Positions 20,353 through 33,000 of a DNA stretch of 64,000 nucleotides are shown here, in pieces. A program made the translations under genes and the position numbers. This stretch comes from Talaromyces rugulosus (Eukaryota > Ascomycota > Eurotiomycetes > Eurotiales > Trichocomaceae): NCBI RefSeq assembly GCF_013368755.1, contig NC_049562.1, positions 1,426,001 to 1,490,000 of the forward strand, given 5' to 3'. A model generated the notes under the pieces. That model saw only the letters and a program-made list of their open reading frames with translations, did no database searches and was not told the origin of the DNA. How positions within the stretch are numbered: the stretch's first letter is position 1; each line of letters begins with the position of its first letter.

Positions 20353-22664
20353 GGGGGATGTGATTGGGGGGAAGTTTTGAGACCTTCCATGCCGGGCAGC
20401 TTGTGCATATAATTTTTGTATTTTTCGTGTTTTTCCTTTTTTTTTTCTCTTTTTTTTTTCTCTTTTTTTTTTAAAGGGGCATTTTTCGCCTGTGTTGAAT
20501 GGAGCTAGAATACTTTTTTTTCCCTGCGGCGGTTGGATTGTTTTATTTCTTTTTTCTTTGGCCTTTCTGATTTGTTGGTGGATGCAGCACACATTTGGTA
20601 GTGTTTTTTATTATTATTATGATACATCACATTTGATAGAGATTCGCCTAGCGCGGATAGCATTAAAAGACATCAGTTATAGTATATTATAGTATTCAAT
20701 ATTATAAGTACTATTATATATTAGTAGATATACTAGTCAATTATATATATTCAACATCAACTGGCTACGTATGTAGGCATATGCTTCAAATGTTTAAATA
20801 AATAGTACCAGTTGACTACCATAGACGATTATAAATTGATAAATATATAATGAACGACATCTGCACCCGGTGCACATCAATGTGCCGTTGACTGTTTACA
20901 CAATCGCCGTTTTCAAACGTTCCACAGACCTACCTAACCTGACCTCACATGCATACAAGTAATAAAACTTATTCCCTCGTTCCAGGATATCCACCAAATT
21001 ATCGAAAAATGATGCCGTCTGCTCTCTCGAGCAGCGCACAGCCTGGAAGCCTGGACCATATCCGCCAACGCCTCAAGTGCTCCGCCGCCAGGCCACTTCT
21101 ACAAGCCGTTAGCTCTTCCTAACAGTTGAACCCCCCCCCCCCCCCTCTTCCCCGGATCTCAGTATAGGCGATTTTGTTCCCTGTCTCAGCTAAGATGCAC
21201 TGCCACATGTTCCACAAGCTCAGTTCGTCGTCGAAATATGTTACAGTTACATGTAACAATCGCGGTCGGCCTCCGAAATAGACTGGGGCCTTGCAGAAAT
21301 ACCTCAGTGCTAGTCAGAACGCAGGCGAATGGACAAGTGAGAGCAACGCGTAAGGTAAAAAAAAATTCTCCAGATGAATTGATAATTGATACCCAAAAAA
21401 AATAAAATATACAAATCTTCACACTCATCTGCAAACGAACAACTGTCATACCTACCACCCACCTACGCTGCAACTCGGCCCAAAGACAGCAAAAGATCTA
21501 CATCATTTAATATGTACATAGTATGTATGTAGAAGAATCCGGTCCGTGTTTAAGAGAGAGAGAGGGGGAGAAAGAAAAAAAAGAAATATAACCAAATTTC
21601 CACGTCTGTGCAACCCCAGCGAGATAAGATATCAATCCATGCTTTGTGGCTGGCTGGGGGGCTGGCTGCCGGGCGCCTTAATGCACATGTGCACAGCATA
21701 TATGTACATGTAGGCGATATTCGAATTCTCTTCCAGAGATTCGGAACGAGTACGTAGTATACCGAAATGAATACAAATGGTCCGAAGAAGTCCGTTGGAT
21801 TACATAGATATTGTAAGGCAGGCATGCCTATCTTGGGCCGAGAAAACGGGTTCGTAGAATTAAGCACTTGAGCATAGGACGGCAGGAAGTCCGAGGAATG
21901 GACACATCATATATTTTCTTTTCCCCTTAAGATCGTGTAGCATGCCGCGGCTGAACTACGTAGTCTATCTAATCATACTCGAGGAGCACTGACTGACTTC
22001 CCATGTGTATTCCTCAGGTATATACTAGTTGACATCTCGGAGTATACATGTACGAAAATATACATACATTATCTACTAAACGAAACACACCCAAAAAAAG
22101 AGGGTAGTATGATTGCACCCTCGTACAAGGGAAAAAAAAAAACAGCAGTCGATCGTAATTTGACGGCGTGTTGTCGTGCGAGATTATTATTGATTAGGGG
22201 ACACGGGTACACAAACTCCGTCTTGAGTCCGTCCTACCTCCGTCGCCGCCTACCAGAACCAGAACCAGAGTGTTGGGTACACTATTGCCTGCACATGCAT
22301 ACGTGTTCAGTCACGAGAATTAATAATGCCGCTCACCGGCTATCCTCGCTCATCGTGCTAATTACCGTAACTGAATACGCAATCGGGTAAGTAGAACAGC
22401 GAAGGGCCGAGAGGCCGAGCGTAGGCCGAAGAGAGTTAAAAATAAAAAATAAATAAACCAACAACATTCATAACGGCGCGCTCTAATGCGTCAGAACCGT
22501 TTTTTTCTGGGGGGTGGGAGGGGGGCTGATACGGGGTTTGGTGGTATGTAAAGGTAATCACCTAAATTAATCACAATGTTTGGGTTGCTCCGTGGTAGAT
22601 TCGCTAGAATTTCGGAGAGGAGCGTTGCCACTTACATTATCCAGAATGGAAAAAAAGTGACAGC

Positions 22665-22685
22665 GAGAGAGAGAGAGAGAGAGAG
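22665..22685. repeat. GA microsatellite
   Basis: About ten GA dinucleotides in the intergenic gap upstream of the HMG-box gene. Confidence 0.85.
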
Positions 22686-23003
22686 TTAAGGGAAGAAGGG
22701 TGATCTCCGGATTAGGAAGGAGCCAGATTCCCCAAAGTTGGGGCGTTATTATTATTTCCCCTTCAAAGTTCACCCTCGATGATTTGCTTGCTGCTTGCCG
22801 CCCGACCTAGAGCAAAAGTGAAGCGGGAGTATATAACGCTCCACGATCTGGGCAAATAGGAAGACAAGCCGTCGTACCGTTGACGCGAAGGGAAAAAAAA
22901 TTATTTAAAAAGTCGCTCAAAACCAAACGAACCTCGCATTAGTGTGCGGGCCCGTTCTGGAAGGTGGGATGCGGCGTCAACGAATCAGCAGCCCGGAAAA
23001 TAG

Positions 23004-23014
23004 ACGCGCGCGCG

Positions 23015-23044
<30 letters not shown>
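23004..23044. repeat. CG dinucleotide run followed by A30
   Basis: A short alternating CG stretch (23004-23014) runs directly into 30 consecutive A residues (23015-23044). It has no terminal repeats or target-site duplication that I can see, so there is no evidence that it is a retroposed tail. Confidence 0.8.
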
Positions 23045-23046
<2 letters not shown>

Positions 23047-26000
23047 TAGATACGGAAATAATGATAGGCGTGTTACAACCTGGGCGCCCTGAGTCAGTTG
23101 ACATTGGGAAAATGCGCTTGGCCCGATTAAGCAGTACCTTTGGTGGTTCGCGACCTCGAGGCCCCACATGGCAGGCGTCCCGAGATTTGGTTCGTCCAGT
23201 AGCGCGGCTGCGGGTGGCACCAAGTGGGGCTACGACTTCGAGTTCCCCGCGTCCCGTACCAAATTTCATACAGCTGAGGCGCTAACCTTATCTGGGATAG
23301 AGTAGCTGCAGGCTTAGCCCGTGGGCCCCATTGTGGAGCCTGGCTTTGCTTCGGAGTCGCAACGATTGGCTGATCCGGGGAGGATGCATTTTCCCTAGCC
23401 GCCACGTATCTGATGTGATTGGGAGCGTCGCCTAGCTGGACCGGGATGCCCTCTTTAGGATACCAGGTAACTATGATATCAGTGTACTCCAATAACAAAC
23501 CGACACCGTGTGCTTGCAGTGGCTCTTGCTCGTTGGACACGAGCTGCCGGATTTGCACGCCCCACTTTCTGTCAGTTGTAACTTGTCAGTAGTATGTAGT
23601 ACTGCGCGTATTGGGTCCTACGGAGTACACGGTAAAAAAAGTAGTAACGAGCATGTCCGAGTCGCCCAATCAACAACTACACGTCACGATGTGCATCTTA
23701 GTCTGAAAGTGTAATTCTACAATACTCCCGTGTACGGAAGTACGGAGATACGAAGTAACGAGCACTAGTTCTAACGGGCAGCCGTGATCGTCATTTAGTC
23801 ATGTTGCTATCTCTGCGGAGACCAATCAGATGGGCGGCGGGGGAGTTCGGGCAATATTCCATGAAGCCAAATTTCATGCGTGCCTCCGATCATTCATGAT
23901 CTACAAACTTGACAATTAGGATACTTATTTTTTTCGTGCCACTTTTTCAGTAGTGTCTGGATCGAGGTCCTCGTAATTTCCTTTTCCTCCTAGTTTTTAA
24001 ATCCGCCGTAGACAGGGCAGCTGATATGGGAAGTGACGGATTTAGTCTAAGTTGATTAAGCAACCCATTTGCCGATACCCCAGGTTACCAGACTTAGCCT
24101 CACGAACCATGCAATGATCAACCGCAGGGAAGGGAAGATAGATCTAGGCCTAGTTCTGAGTAATACCACTACGCCATGTAGATATCCCGCCTCCGTATCT
24201 GTATGATTCACCACCATCTGGGGCAAACTAAAATAAACCAAAAACTCAGAAACTTCGACAAAATCTCTCATCTTTTTTTCCCTCTCGGAGTCTACACGCG
24301 ATCCAACGGGAGGGGCTGGTATAGAGTCAAGGTCATTGTTTTGCCATGTGCACTGCACACCCTCTAAAAGAGAGGGCATGAAAGAAAGCTTTCTCTAGAC
24401 TGGCGATCCGGAAGCTTACCGCATCGTTCCGGAGATGTTCTATTTTTTTGGTCAAGATTTATGATTGAATTCAGCGTTCTATTTCTGAAACAATGAAACG
24501 TATTTTTATCTGTTTTGTTGTCGTTGTTGCTGTTCTTGTCTAGAGGGGATGTGGTTTCGAGTTGACACATGTGTCAACTGGAGTCTTTATCAATATTAGA
24601 TCAGGTGCATTAGCCATATGTCTGTGAGGCTCGATTAGGACATGATCGTTCATTGAGAGCAAGATGCAAAACAAAGTAAAGAGAGCATTCTTCATACCAT
24701 ATTCGCAGGCTAGTGAAATCGAATAAGCAAATACATACAACGTGCAGTGCTCCTTGCATGTGCATTCCGTACCGATATGACATCTGTCAGATCAGGATAA
24801 AGTTTCCGGCGGGCACATGGCCAGTCCCGTGTGGCCTGCGCGCCGGTGGAGCCGTATCTTACCGCGGCATCTTACACTTCCGGTATGGCATACGAGAACT
24901 ATAGTTCTGACAGTCGTACTTCTATATTTGCTTACTTGCGTCCAGCACCGAGTGCAAACATGCTATATTTACTAGCCTATATTTACGTTCTAACGGGCTC
25001 GCCCTGGCCCGTGCGTGTCCCTTACATTTGATGGTGTAGGCTGGCTGCTTCCGGCTCGCGTGTAGCATGGTGAAACTCGACAAAACAAGACTATCCAGAA
25101 TGCGTCGGGTTGTGTTCAATGTCCATCTTGATCCAGCGTTTTAACATTGGAGGGTGGCGTTTATATTCTTTGTACAAAAATAGCCCACGAGGGGATGGAG
25201 AGGAGGGGCGGGTAAGAAAAAAAAAAACGGCAGGTATTTGTTGGAAACGTGAGCGGAGACATTAAATCAAGATCCGGCCCAGCCTCGCCAACGCGGTGGT
25301 GCTTTGCGTGCGCCCGGGCGGTGTTGTTCGTGGCGGAGGGTGAGCGACTGAGATAGGTTGCGCGAGAAGAGACAGGTCGAGAAGCGCGGTGTAGATAGAC
25401 AGAGAGATATGGGAAATGGGCAATGTTTTTGCCAGCTTTTGCCGGGTGATCTGCGATCTGCTATAATTGGCACTGCCATAGCCCGTACCAAAAATACGGC
25501 GACAATACGGGCGATCGGCACGTCGGTCGCCAGCTAGCGGCTAAGTAGCCCTAACAAGCTGGCCAGAGCTGGCGCTTGTGCCGATGCGGCCGCCGGCCTG
25601 GTTGGGTCTAAATGGGTTATATAGTGCTGCGGTTGGTCCTAGCTGTGCTAGCTCTATAGCCTCTGTCTGTGTCTCTCTCTCTCTCTCGATCCTCTTCCTC
25701 CACCACCACCACAGCTTCTTCTGCACACCGCGATCCTGACATCCTCAGAGGCGTTCCTCACACCGACCGGGCAGCCACTCACGCGCTCTCGTTTCGCTCT
25801 CAACAAAGCGTGCGCCAGTTTCAGCCTCTGTTTCCACCTCCACCGCCGCTGTTTCTGGAGCGCGGCGTCTATCTGCGCCCTGGCGGTGCTGTTCACGGTG
25901 CGGTTGCCCTGCGTTTCCTGCGCTCCTTCGCTCCTTCCTGCTCGCCTGCTGCTTTCCCGCCCGCTTCTTTCCGCCGTCTTTCCGCCGCGCCTGCCTGGTA

Positions 26001-26155
26001 CAAATAGCGCCGCTTTCTTCTCTCTCTCGCTCGCTCCTCTTCTCTTCTCTCTCCTCTTTCATCACTCTTTGAGATCTCGACTCTGCCTCTGACTCTTGCC
26101 TCGGCGCCTCTGATCTTCTCTTTTGACTCCCTTACCCATTGTTCCGCCTCTGTCA

Positions 26156-27760
26156 ATGTCTGCCAGGGCCCCTCCGGCAGAGGCAGACCGCGGTCGCCAG
26201 TGGTATCAATTTCAACACGGCGCTGGCAACCCTGTCACCATGTCCCCGCCATCTTCCACCTCACGAATGACATCCCGCCCAGTAAGTTGTGCCCACGCGC
26301 TCTCTCCCTCTGAGATGATGCCTGCGTCTAACCACACGCGTGCTCAGACCTATGTCCCACCTCCTGGCTTCTCTCCAGGAACGGTTGCTTCGATGGCTCC
26401 GTTACAAATCGACGAGACGGTAGGTATCGAGCAACACCAACTACCCCACCACCCAGAATTGGCTAACCAGAGGAAACCCTAGTCCCAGTACGCATCGACT
26501 CCAGAGCTGTCGACCGAGACAGACCTGCTCTCGAACCCGTCGAACAGCGCCAGCATGTTCCCTTCCAACGACTACACCATGCCTGGCGGACAGCCATCAG
26601 CATCCACCGCCCCCAAGGTCCGGGTCTTGAAAGCCCCCCGCGTGAGGCGCCGCACCAAGCCTGCCAAAGTCGACCGAGCCTCGAACCCGGTCATCGACAA
26701 GCCCCTCAGTGAGCTCACGAAGCACCTCGGCCATATTCCGCTGAAAAACATGCGCCAATGGGCCCATCGAGACACCGAAGAGCGCCTCAGGGAGGTACAA
26801 AAGAAGAACGGCAAGATCGCTAGACCCATGAATTCTTTCATGCTTTACCGATCTGCCTATGCCGACCGTACCAAAGAGTGGTGCTCCCAAAACAATCACC
26901 AGGTTGTTTCCCGCGTCTCCGGACAGAGCTGGCCCAAGGAGCCGACCCATATCAGAGAAGAGTACGAGTTGCTTGCCCTGATTGAGCGCGACAACCACCA
27001 AAAAGCCCACCCGAACTATAAGTTCGCCCCCAACAAGACGCAAACACCGCCAAGGAAGAAACGTCCGCTCCAAGATGAGGCCAGCGAAGGGGAAGAGTCA
27101 GATCTGCGCGGCCCCAGCCATTCATCCCCGGCACTCCCCAACAAGATGGCCAGGACCTCGGGCTTGAGTAGCTCGCTTACCAGCCGGGACTCGACCCCCC
27201 TAGACACGCACGACAACTTGTTGGAAGGGTACCCCGCTGGAACGTGGCAGCTATCAGGGGGTCGGCCTTTGGTTCCGCAGGTCTTCCCGTCCACCGAAAC
27301 CGGGTATTTCATGCCTCCCAATCCCAACATGATGAGGGCCCCCGATGAGGGTCATCCTCCTTCAGGAGCAGGTCTGATGACTGGCCATTACGGCACCTCC
27401 ACCAGTCTGGTCGGCATCCCGGGCGGTGTCCACCAAGACCTTGTGCGGTCTTATCCAAACGGCCATGCGGTCAGCCATATGGAAGAGCCGCAACTCGATC
27501 CGCAGCTCCTCAGCTCGGATGTTGCCCCAGGCGAGCTGCGCGCATTCAACCGCCAGAACTTTCCTTACTGGCAGGGCGGCCAGGATCTTGGCTCGTACCT
27601 TCCTCTCGCGGGCAACCTGAGTTTCGACCACGTAAATTATGCCAACACCCCGGGCATAGACGAAAACGGCGACATCTGGGCGGGGTGTGAAGACGCGGCA
27701 TCGGAAGTCGGCAAGGACTTGGATGGCTGGCTCCAACAGTCGACATACCCTTCCCAGTAG
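26156..27760 (+). CDS. HMG-box (MATA_HMG-type) transcription factor
   Basis: Exons 26156-26281, 26348-26419 and 26483-27760 give 491 residues. The HMG box (about residues 176-245) starts KIARPMNSFMLYRSAYADRT, contains VSRVSGQSWPKEP, and ends at HPNYKFAPNK followed by a basic RKKRP stretch. An upstream basic segment (VRVLKAPRVRRRTKPAK) may be a nuclear signal. The remainder is Pro/Ser-rich with an acidic C-terminus (DENGDIWAGCEDAASEVGKD) that could activate transcription. The box carries the N-S-F-M-L-Y-R signature of fungal sequence-specific MATA-HMG proteins, but its setting is not a mating locus because no alpha-box, SLA2 or APN2 gene is nearby. It likely regulates development; targets are unknown. 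The long CT-rich leader suggests complex upstream control. Confidence 0.88.
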
Positions 27761-28614
27761 GGCTTTTCTTCTTTTCTTCTTTTCTTCTCTCTTTGAATCA
27801 TCGCTTGTGAATTGTTGCTTGTTGCTTTTGAATCATCGCTTTTGAATTAATGCTTTTGAACGACTGTCATGAACTAGGACGGAGTTTGGTGTCGGGTATG
27901 CTATTTTGGCCTGGGAGATACCCTCGTTGGATGAGAGCGCGCTCCATCTTACCTCATTCATCATCTCCGGTTCATCATTTCAACGCAATTTGACCGATTT
28001 GTTTGACTGATTTGATATTTTGTTCTCATCTTTGTGGTTTGTTATTGACATCTTTTTTCTGAAACTTTTTTTTCTGGAAGTTTTTCTCTGGATGTTCTTT
28101 CCCTGGATGTTCTTTCTCTGGATACTCTTTCTCTGGATGTTCTTCTTTTCTCTGGATGTGTTATTTTCTTCTGGCTTTAATTTTGACCGATTACGGTCTC
28201 TAATCGCAGCAGCATCGTGGATCCGGACTTCTACTTTGGGAGGCTTTCTTTCTTTTCAGGCGGGCGGCTCAAACTGATATGAACAGATGGCGGTCAGTAG
28301 ACAGACACAGCAATGTATGTAGCGCATCCAATTTGGATGGTTGGCGTTTTAGGCAGAAGTACACACAATAAGCATTGAATGTTTTGATATATGTTGTTGT
28401 CATCATGCAAGGTTAAGCCAAGCTCTAGGCAAAGCCCGACAAACGCCGGGCGGTGCCTGAGGCTGCAGCTGTCTATATTAGGTCTAGTGCCTCGACGCGT
28501 CTTTACTCTTTCTTGCCCCGCCCTTTAATTATCCCATAACGACGATTCACGACACAACATTGAAGCATCCCCTGGCCTGCATTCTCCAATGCAGCCCAGA
28601 AAACTCGCTGCACA
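27761..28614. other. HMG-box gene 3' region with tandem repeats, and psf1 promoter
   Basis: CT-rich short repeats follow the stop (27768-27795), then GCTTTTGAAT words repeated near 27825-27860, then the 15-bp CTGGAT repeat at 28088-28157. The psf1 start follows at 28615. I see no gene. Confidence 0.5.
28088..28157. repeat. 15-bp tandem repeat, unit CTGGATGTTCTTTCT
   Basis: CTGGAT recurs at 28088, 28103, 28118, 28133 and 28152, that is every 15 bp and then 19 bp, with pyrimidine-rich sequence between. The frame it opens on the plus strand (repeated LWMFF) is a by-product of the repeat. Confidence 0.8.
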
Positions 28615-29418
28615 ATGTACGGCGAGTTAGGCAACAAACTAGTACTCTCTCCTCCCAACAAAACCCATTCGCAGCAGCTAATATTTGATAAAATCAACAG
28701 GTCCAACACGCCAAACGCACCCAAACCCTCAACTACCTACCCCCTTACCAAACCGAAATCGTACGCTCAGTCGCGCGCGAAGTACGCGATCTCGACAGGG
28801 ATGTCGCGCACCATCTCGCGCCCTTTGAAGGCAGCGCCGGCGGATTCAATCCTTCGTCGCAGCCGGCTATCGCATGTGCCCTGCTCGTGGATCATCTGTG
28901 CATGCGCCGGAATAAGAGGTGTCTGTTAGCGTATCATCGTACGCGCGCGGAGAAGTTGGAGGATATGTGTTGGCGTGGAGTTGATATTTTGGAGCATCAA
29001 TACCAACAACAACAACAGCAGCAGCAGCAGAATGCTGGGGAAGGGGAAGAAAGTGGTGGTGGTGGTGTTGGACAGAGCAGCTCGCTCAGCCCCGAGGAAG
29101 AAGAGTATTTTCGTCAGTATAGCGACATGCTCGCTGCGCACAAGGGCCAGTGGACAGATATCGACCTGACGGGCAGCCTGGAGCCGCCCAAAGATCTGTT
29201 CATTGACGTGCGCGTGCTCAGGGACGCGGGCGAGATTCAGACTGAATATGGGTGTGTTTCTTTTCTCTCTCTTCTTTTCTTCTCTTTGCTATGGTATGAT
29301 GATGCTGATGCTGATGCTATTCAGCGCTATTAATCTTACGAAAAACAGCCAGTTTTACGTGCGCCAGGGAGATGTGGAACGGCTCATTGCGCAGGGGTTT
29401 CTGCAGCGTCTGAGCTGA
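28615..29418 (+). CDS. psf1: GINS complex subunit Psf1
   Basis: Exons 28615-28641, 28701-29251 and 29325-29418 give 223 residues. The protein begins MYGELGNKL|VQHAKRT with the first intron right after codon 9. It contains YQTEIVRSVAREVRDLDRDV, then CALLVDHLCMRRNKRCLLAY and HRTRAEKLEDMCWRGVDI, which are the hallmarks of Psf1, and the C-terminal SQFYVRQGDVERLIAQGFLQ. Psf1 is one of four GINS subunits in the CMG replicative helicase, needed for origin firing and fork progress in the nucleus. A glutamine run (nine Q, codons CAA then CAG) followed by a Gly/Glu-rich stretch interrupts the linker between the alpha-helical and C-terminal domains. The second intron carries a short GATGCT repeat. The identification is secure. 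Confidence 0.94.
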
Positions 29419-30011
29419 TGCATTTATGACCTATATTTTACTAACGACGAGAATTGGAATAGTAATATCAATGTAAATATTTATTAAATAAATATCCATA
29501 AAAAAAAAATATGTTTCCTATCCAATCGGAGCCCCACCAGCGCAACCGCCGTGCAGCTCTAGGTCGACGTTAGTAGTAGAAAAAGCCCCGCTGCAGATAA
29601 GACGAGCAGCGTTGTTATGTAAGAGCGTTTATAGCATCACAAACAGTGGATCACTAGATCAGTATATGTTTGTTAAGTAACGCTTGTCTTCAACCGATGT
29701 CGCAGAATTTATTTAGCTGCTTAGCGTTGCAGCAGGCAAAAAATGCTCCGTAGTCTTATCTCTGCCGGAAAAGACTAGCCGCAAATCTTGTTTTCTGCAT
29801 CCTGCACTGCAAGCCTCGCCCGGTCCAGATCTAGTCCAGTCTAGTCCCCCCTCATCATTTCTGCATTCTGCCATATTCGTCTTTTCTCGCATCATGCCAA
29901 TCATGCTCATGCATGCCTCATTCTCGTCGTCTCCGTAGAGCGAGCGACTGACTGACCGACCAACCGAACCGCCTTCAGCCAGCTCATGTTGGATCGCCTC
30001 CTCTCGACGAC
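29419..30011. other. Spacer between psf1 and the SulP transporter gene
   Basis: An A-rich polyadenylation-like stretch occurs near 29500. The second half carries CT-rich sequence typical of a promoter for the next gene. I see no gene. Confidence 0.4.
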
Positions 30012-33000
30012 ATGAGCGAGTTTCGCGATTCCAGGCAAGACAGCAGCAGCTACAACTACAACGACGCTGCTGCTTCGTCGTCTGCACTGGCCATCCAGGA
30101 TAGCACCGCTTCGGCTAATTCCATCTCAAAGGCAGAGTCTTCTCTCCTGTCGAGCAGCAATGTCAAGACCCCGTCGCGCTCCTTCTATCACCGCTCCTTT
30201 CACGGCTCGCTAGGTGAGTTTCTTAGTTCTTGGACAGATGGAAGAGGGGGGAAAAAGCTAACAGCAAAAAAAAAAAGATCCCGCGCAGTATTCCTCTCAC
30301 GGCGTCCGCGAGCAATCCGCCGAGCTTGCGTCTCTGGCCATTTCCGATGCAGACACGAGCACCTCGCTCGACGATATCCCGCAGAGCCTGGATCTTTTTC
30401 GACGGAATCGGCATAATAGCAACAACACTGACCACAACTATGACGCTCTTCTGCAACCAGGTACAATCGAGGAAGGCGGCTCTTCTGATTCCGGGTCGCC
30501 TACGCCCACGCAGCTCTCGAGCTCGGCGCTCACGGCTATGATATGCGACCCGGCTAGAAGTAGTTTTGGGAACAACAATGCCGTGCCCTTGGACACGGAG
30601 ATATCGGAAGAAGTGGCAGTCGAGGGGGATGATGAGCGGACATCGCTGCTCCGCAGGCGCACGCATTCGAAAGATTTGAGCTATGGGACCGCGGCTACCG
30701 ACCTGGAGGGCCAGTCTGTGTTGTATGTCCAGAGAAGGTCCCCCGTCCAGGATGCCTATTCCAGGGTGGGAACTTTATTCTCTGTCGCTATACACCCAAA
30801 GTCCTGGGACCGACGGGCTATATGGAAAGAAGGCGTTGTACGTCCTGTCAGTCTGCTGCCTGCCGTGTTTTTGGGTCTGCTTCTCAACATCTTGGATGCG
30901 CTGTCCTACGGAATGATCTTGTTTCCGCTGGGCGAGGCCGTCTTTTCCGATCTGGGGTCGGACGGTATATCCATGTTCTACGTCAGCACGATCATATCCC
31001 AACTAGTCTTTTCGTCTGGCGCGTCCATCTTCAAGGGCGGCATCGGCAGCGAGATGATCGAGGTCGTGCCCTTTTTCCACAAGATGGCCTTTATGATTCT
31101 CAATCGGGTCGGTGAAGATAATCCCAAATCCGTGCTTGCCACTACTATTCTTTCATTCTCAATCAGCTCTGTTCTCACCGGGCTTGTGTTTTTCCTGATG
31201 GGCGTCTGCAAGCTGGGCTCGCTTATCGGCTTCTTCCCGCGACACATTCTCATCGGATGCATTGGGGGTGTTGGCTGGTTTTTGATTGCTACGGGAGTCG
31301 AGGTTTCTGCTCGGTTGCCTGGAAGTTTAGAGTACAATGTCCCCATGCTACAGAAGCTTTTCAGCCTTGATACTGTGTTTTTGTGGATGATACCATTGTG
31401 TCTTGCTATTTTCCTGCTCGTGTTGAAACGGGTTATCAAGTCTAACTTTTTGGTCGGAGGCTACTTTATCCTTGTCGGCGCCCTTTTTTACGTGATCAAA
31501 TTTATTGCACGCATACCAATGGAAAGCCTGCGAGGAAACGGATGGGTGTTTCAAGCGCCAGCTGCCTCTAACCCGTGGTGGCATTTTTACTCCCTTTACG
31601 GTAAGTATCTATTAACATAAATCAAAATTAGTCCTCTGCTAATTTTCTGCTAGACATTTCTGCTGTCAATTGGAGCGCTCTGGCCGACACGGTCCCGGCC
31701 ATGTTCGCACTGACCTTTTTCGGAGTGCTGCACGTTCCTATCAACGTGCCAGCCCTGGGAATTTCGACCGGCGAGGATAATCTGAATGTCGACCGAGAAC
31801 TGATTGCTCATGGAGTTACAAACGCGCTGTCTGGGTCTGTAGGCAGTATACAGGTAAGCTAGTAGTGAAGTTTAATAGTATACTGCAGACTAACGAATTA
31901 GAATTACCTCGTCTATACAAACAGTTTGATGTTCATTGGCAGTGGCGGCGACTCGAGGCTGGCTGGTATCATGCTGGCAGCAGCAACAGCTGGCATCATG
32001 TTGGTCGGCCCTGTGATTATCGGCTACATCCCGATTTTGGTTGTTGGCGCTCTGATCTTTCTTCTTGGTATTGAGTTGATGGAGGAAGCGTTGGTGGACA
32101 CATGGGGCAAGCTGCACCGGCTAGAGTATCTAACGGTGGTTATCATCGTCGTGACTATGGGAGCATGGGATTTTGTGATTGGCATTCTCGTCGGGATTAT
32201 CCTGGCCTGTGTCAACTTTGTCGTCCAGACATCGCGCAAATCGGCCATTCGAGCCACATACTCGGGAGAATTCACAGCATCGACGGTCAGACGACCGCCT
32301 ATCCAACAACGCTTCCTCAAAGACGCCGGAAAACAAACCCTGATCATTAAGCTTTCTGGGTTCTTGTTCTTTGGAACGATTGTCAAAGTCGAAGCAACGG
32401 TGCGTGGACTCATTGACGAAGAAGCATTCAATCGACGGCCCATCCGCTTCCTCGTGCTCGACTTTTCTCGCGTCAACGGATTGGATTTTTCCGCGGCTGA
32501 GGCTCTGACGCGCATCAATCGGATTCTGGGTAAACGAAACGTCCAAACGCTGATTTCCGGGCTGGATGTCGAGGGAGAAGTGGGCAAGAGCCTGCACAAC
32601 GTTGGTCTGTTTGCCGACGAGAGCCTGGTTCAGATCTTTGAGGATCTCAACTCTGCACTAGAGTTTTGCGAGAACGAATACCTCACGATATTTTATAATC
32701 GCAAGGAAGCGCTGACCAAGAGGCTGGAAGAGCAGCAGCAGCAGCAACAGCAGGCACAGTATTTGGACGTGCCGCGCGACGACAACAGCAGCAGCAGCAA
32801 ACAGCCGGCTTTTACAGATCTATACGGCCACTCGCCACGACGCACATATCTGCAACAAGCCGCCCTGCAAACCCTCAGCCAAGACGAACACGCGGTGCGC
32901 GCACCCCAAAAATGGATGACATATCGCCAACCACTCCCATTACTGCTGCAGGCCTTTCACGACCTAACCCACAAAACCGAAGACTTTTGGTTCCCGGCAT

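Larger units (their letters stand above)
20353..26155. other. 5.8-kb intergenic gap upstream of the HMG-box gene
   Basis: No ORF here shows domain logic or spliced continuity. It contains T-rich 3'-UTR-like sequence (20410-20480), C15 at 21131-21145, a GA run at 22665-22685, a CG run followed by A30 (23004-23044), TACGGAGTA at 23619 and a related word at 23741, and GATCCGGAAG at 24405. The 500 bp before the HMG-box ATG are very CT-rich and look like a long 5' leader. An unrecognised non-coding RNA or distal control region is possible. Confidence 0.4.

Noticed and set aside
23004..23044. A30 tract as a possible retroposon tail
   Set aside because: No target-site duplication, LINE/SINE body or coding sequence upstream; it is preceded by a simple CG run.
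26156..27760. HMG-box gene as a mating-type (MAT1-2) locus
   Set aside because: No MAT flanking genes (SLA2, APN2) are present and the protein is longer and differently arranged than MAT1-2-1.
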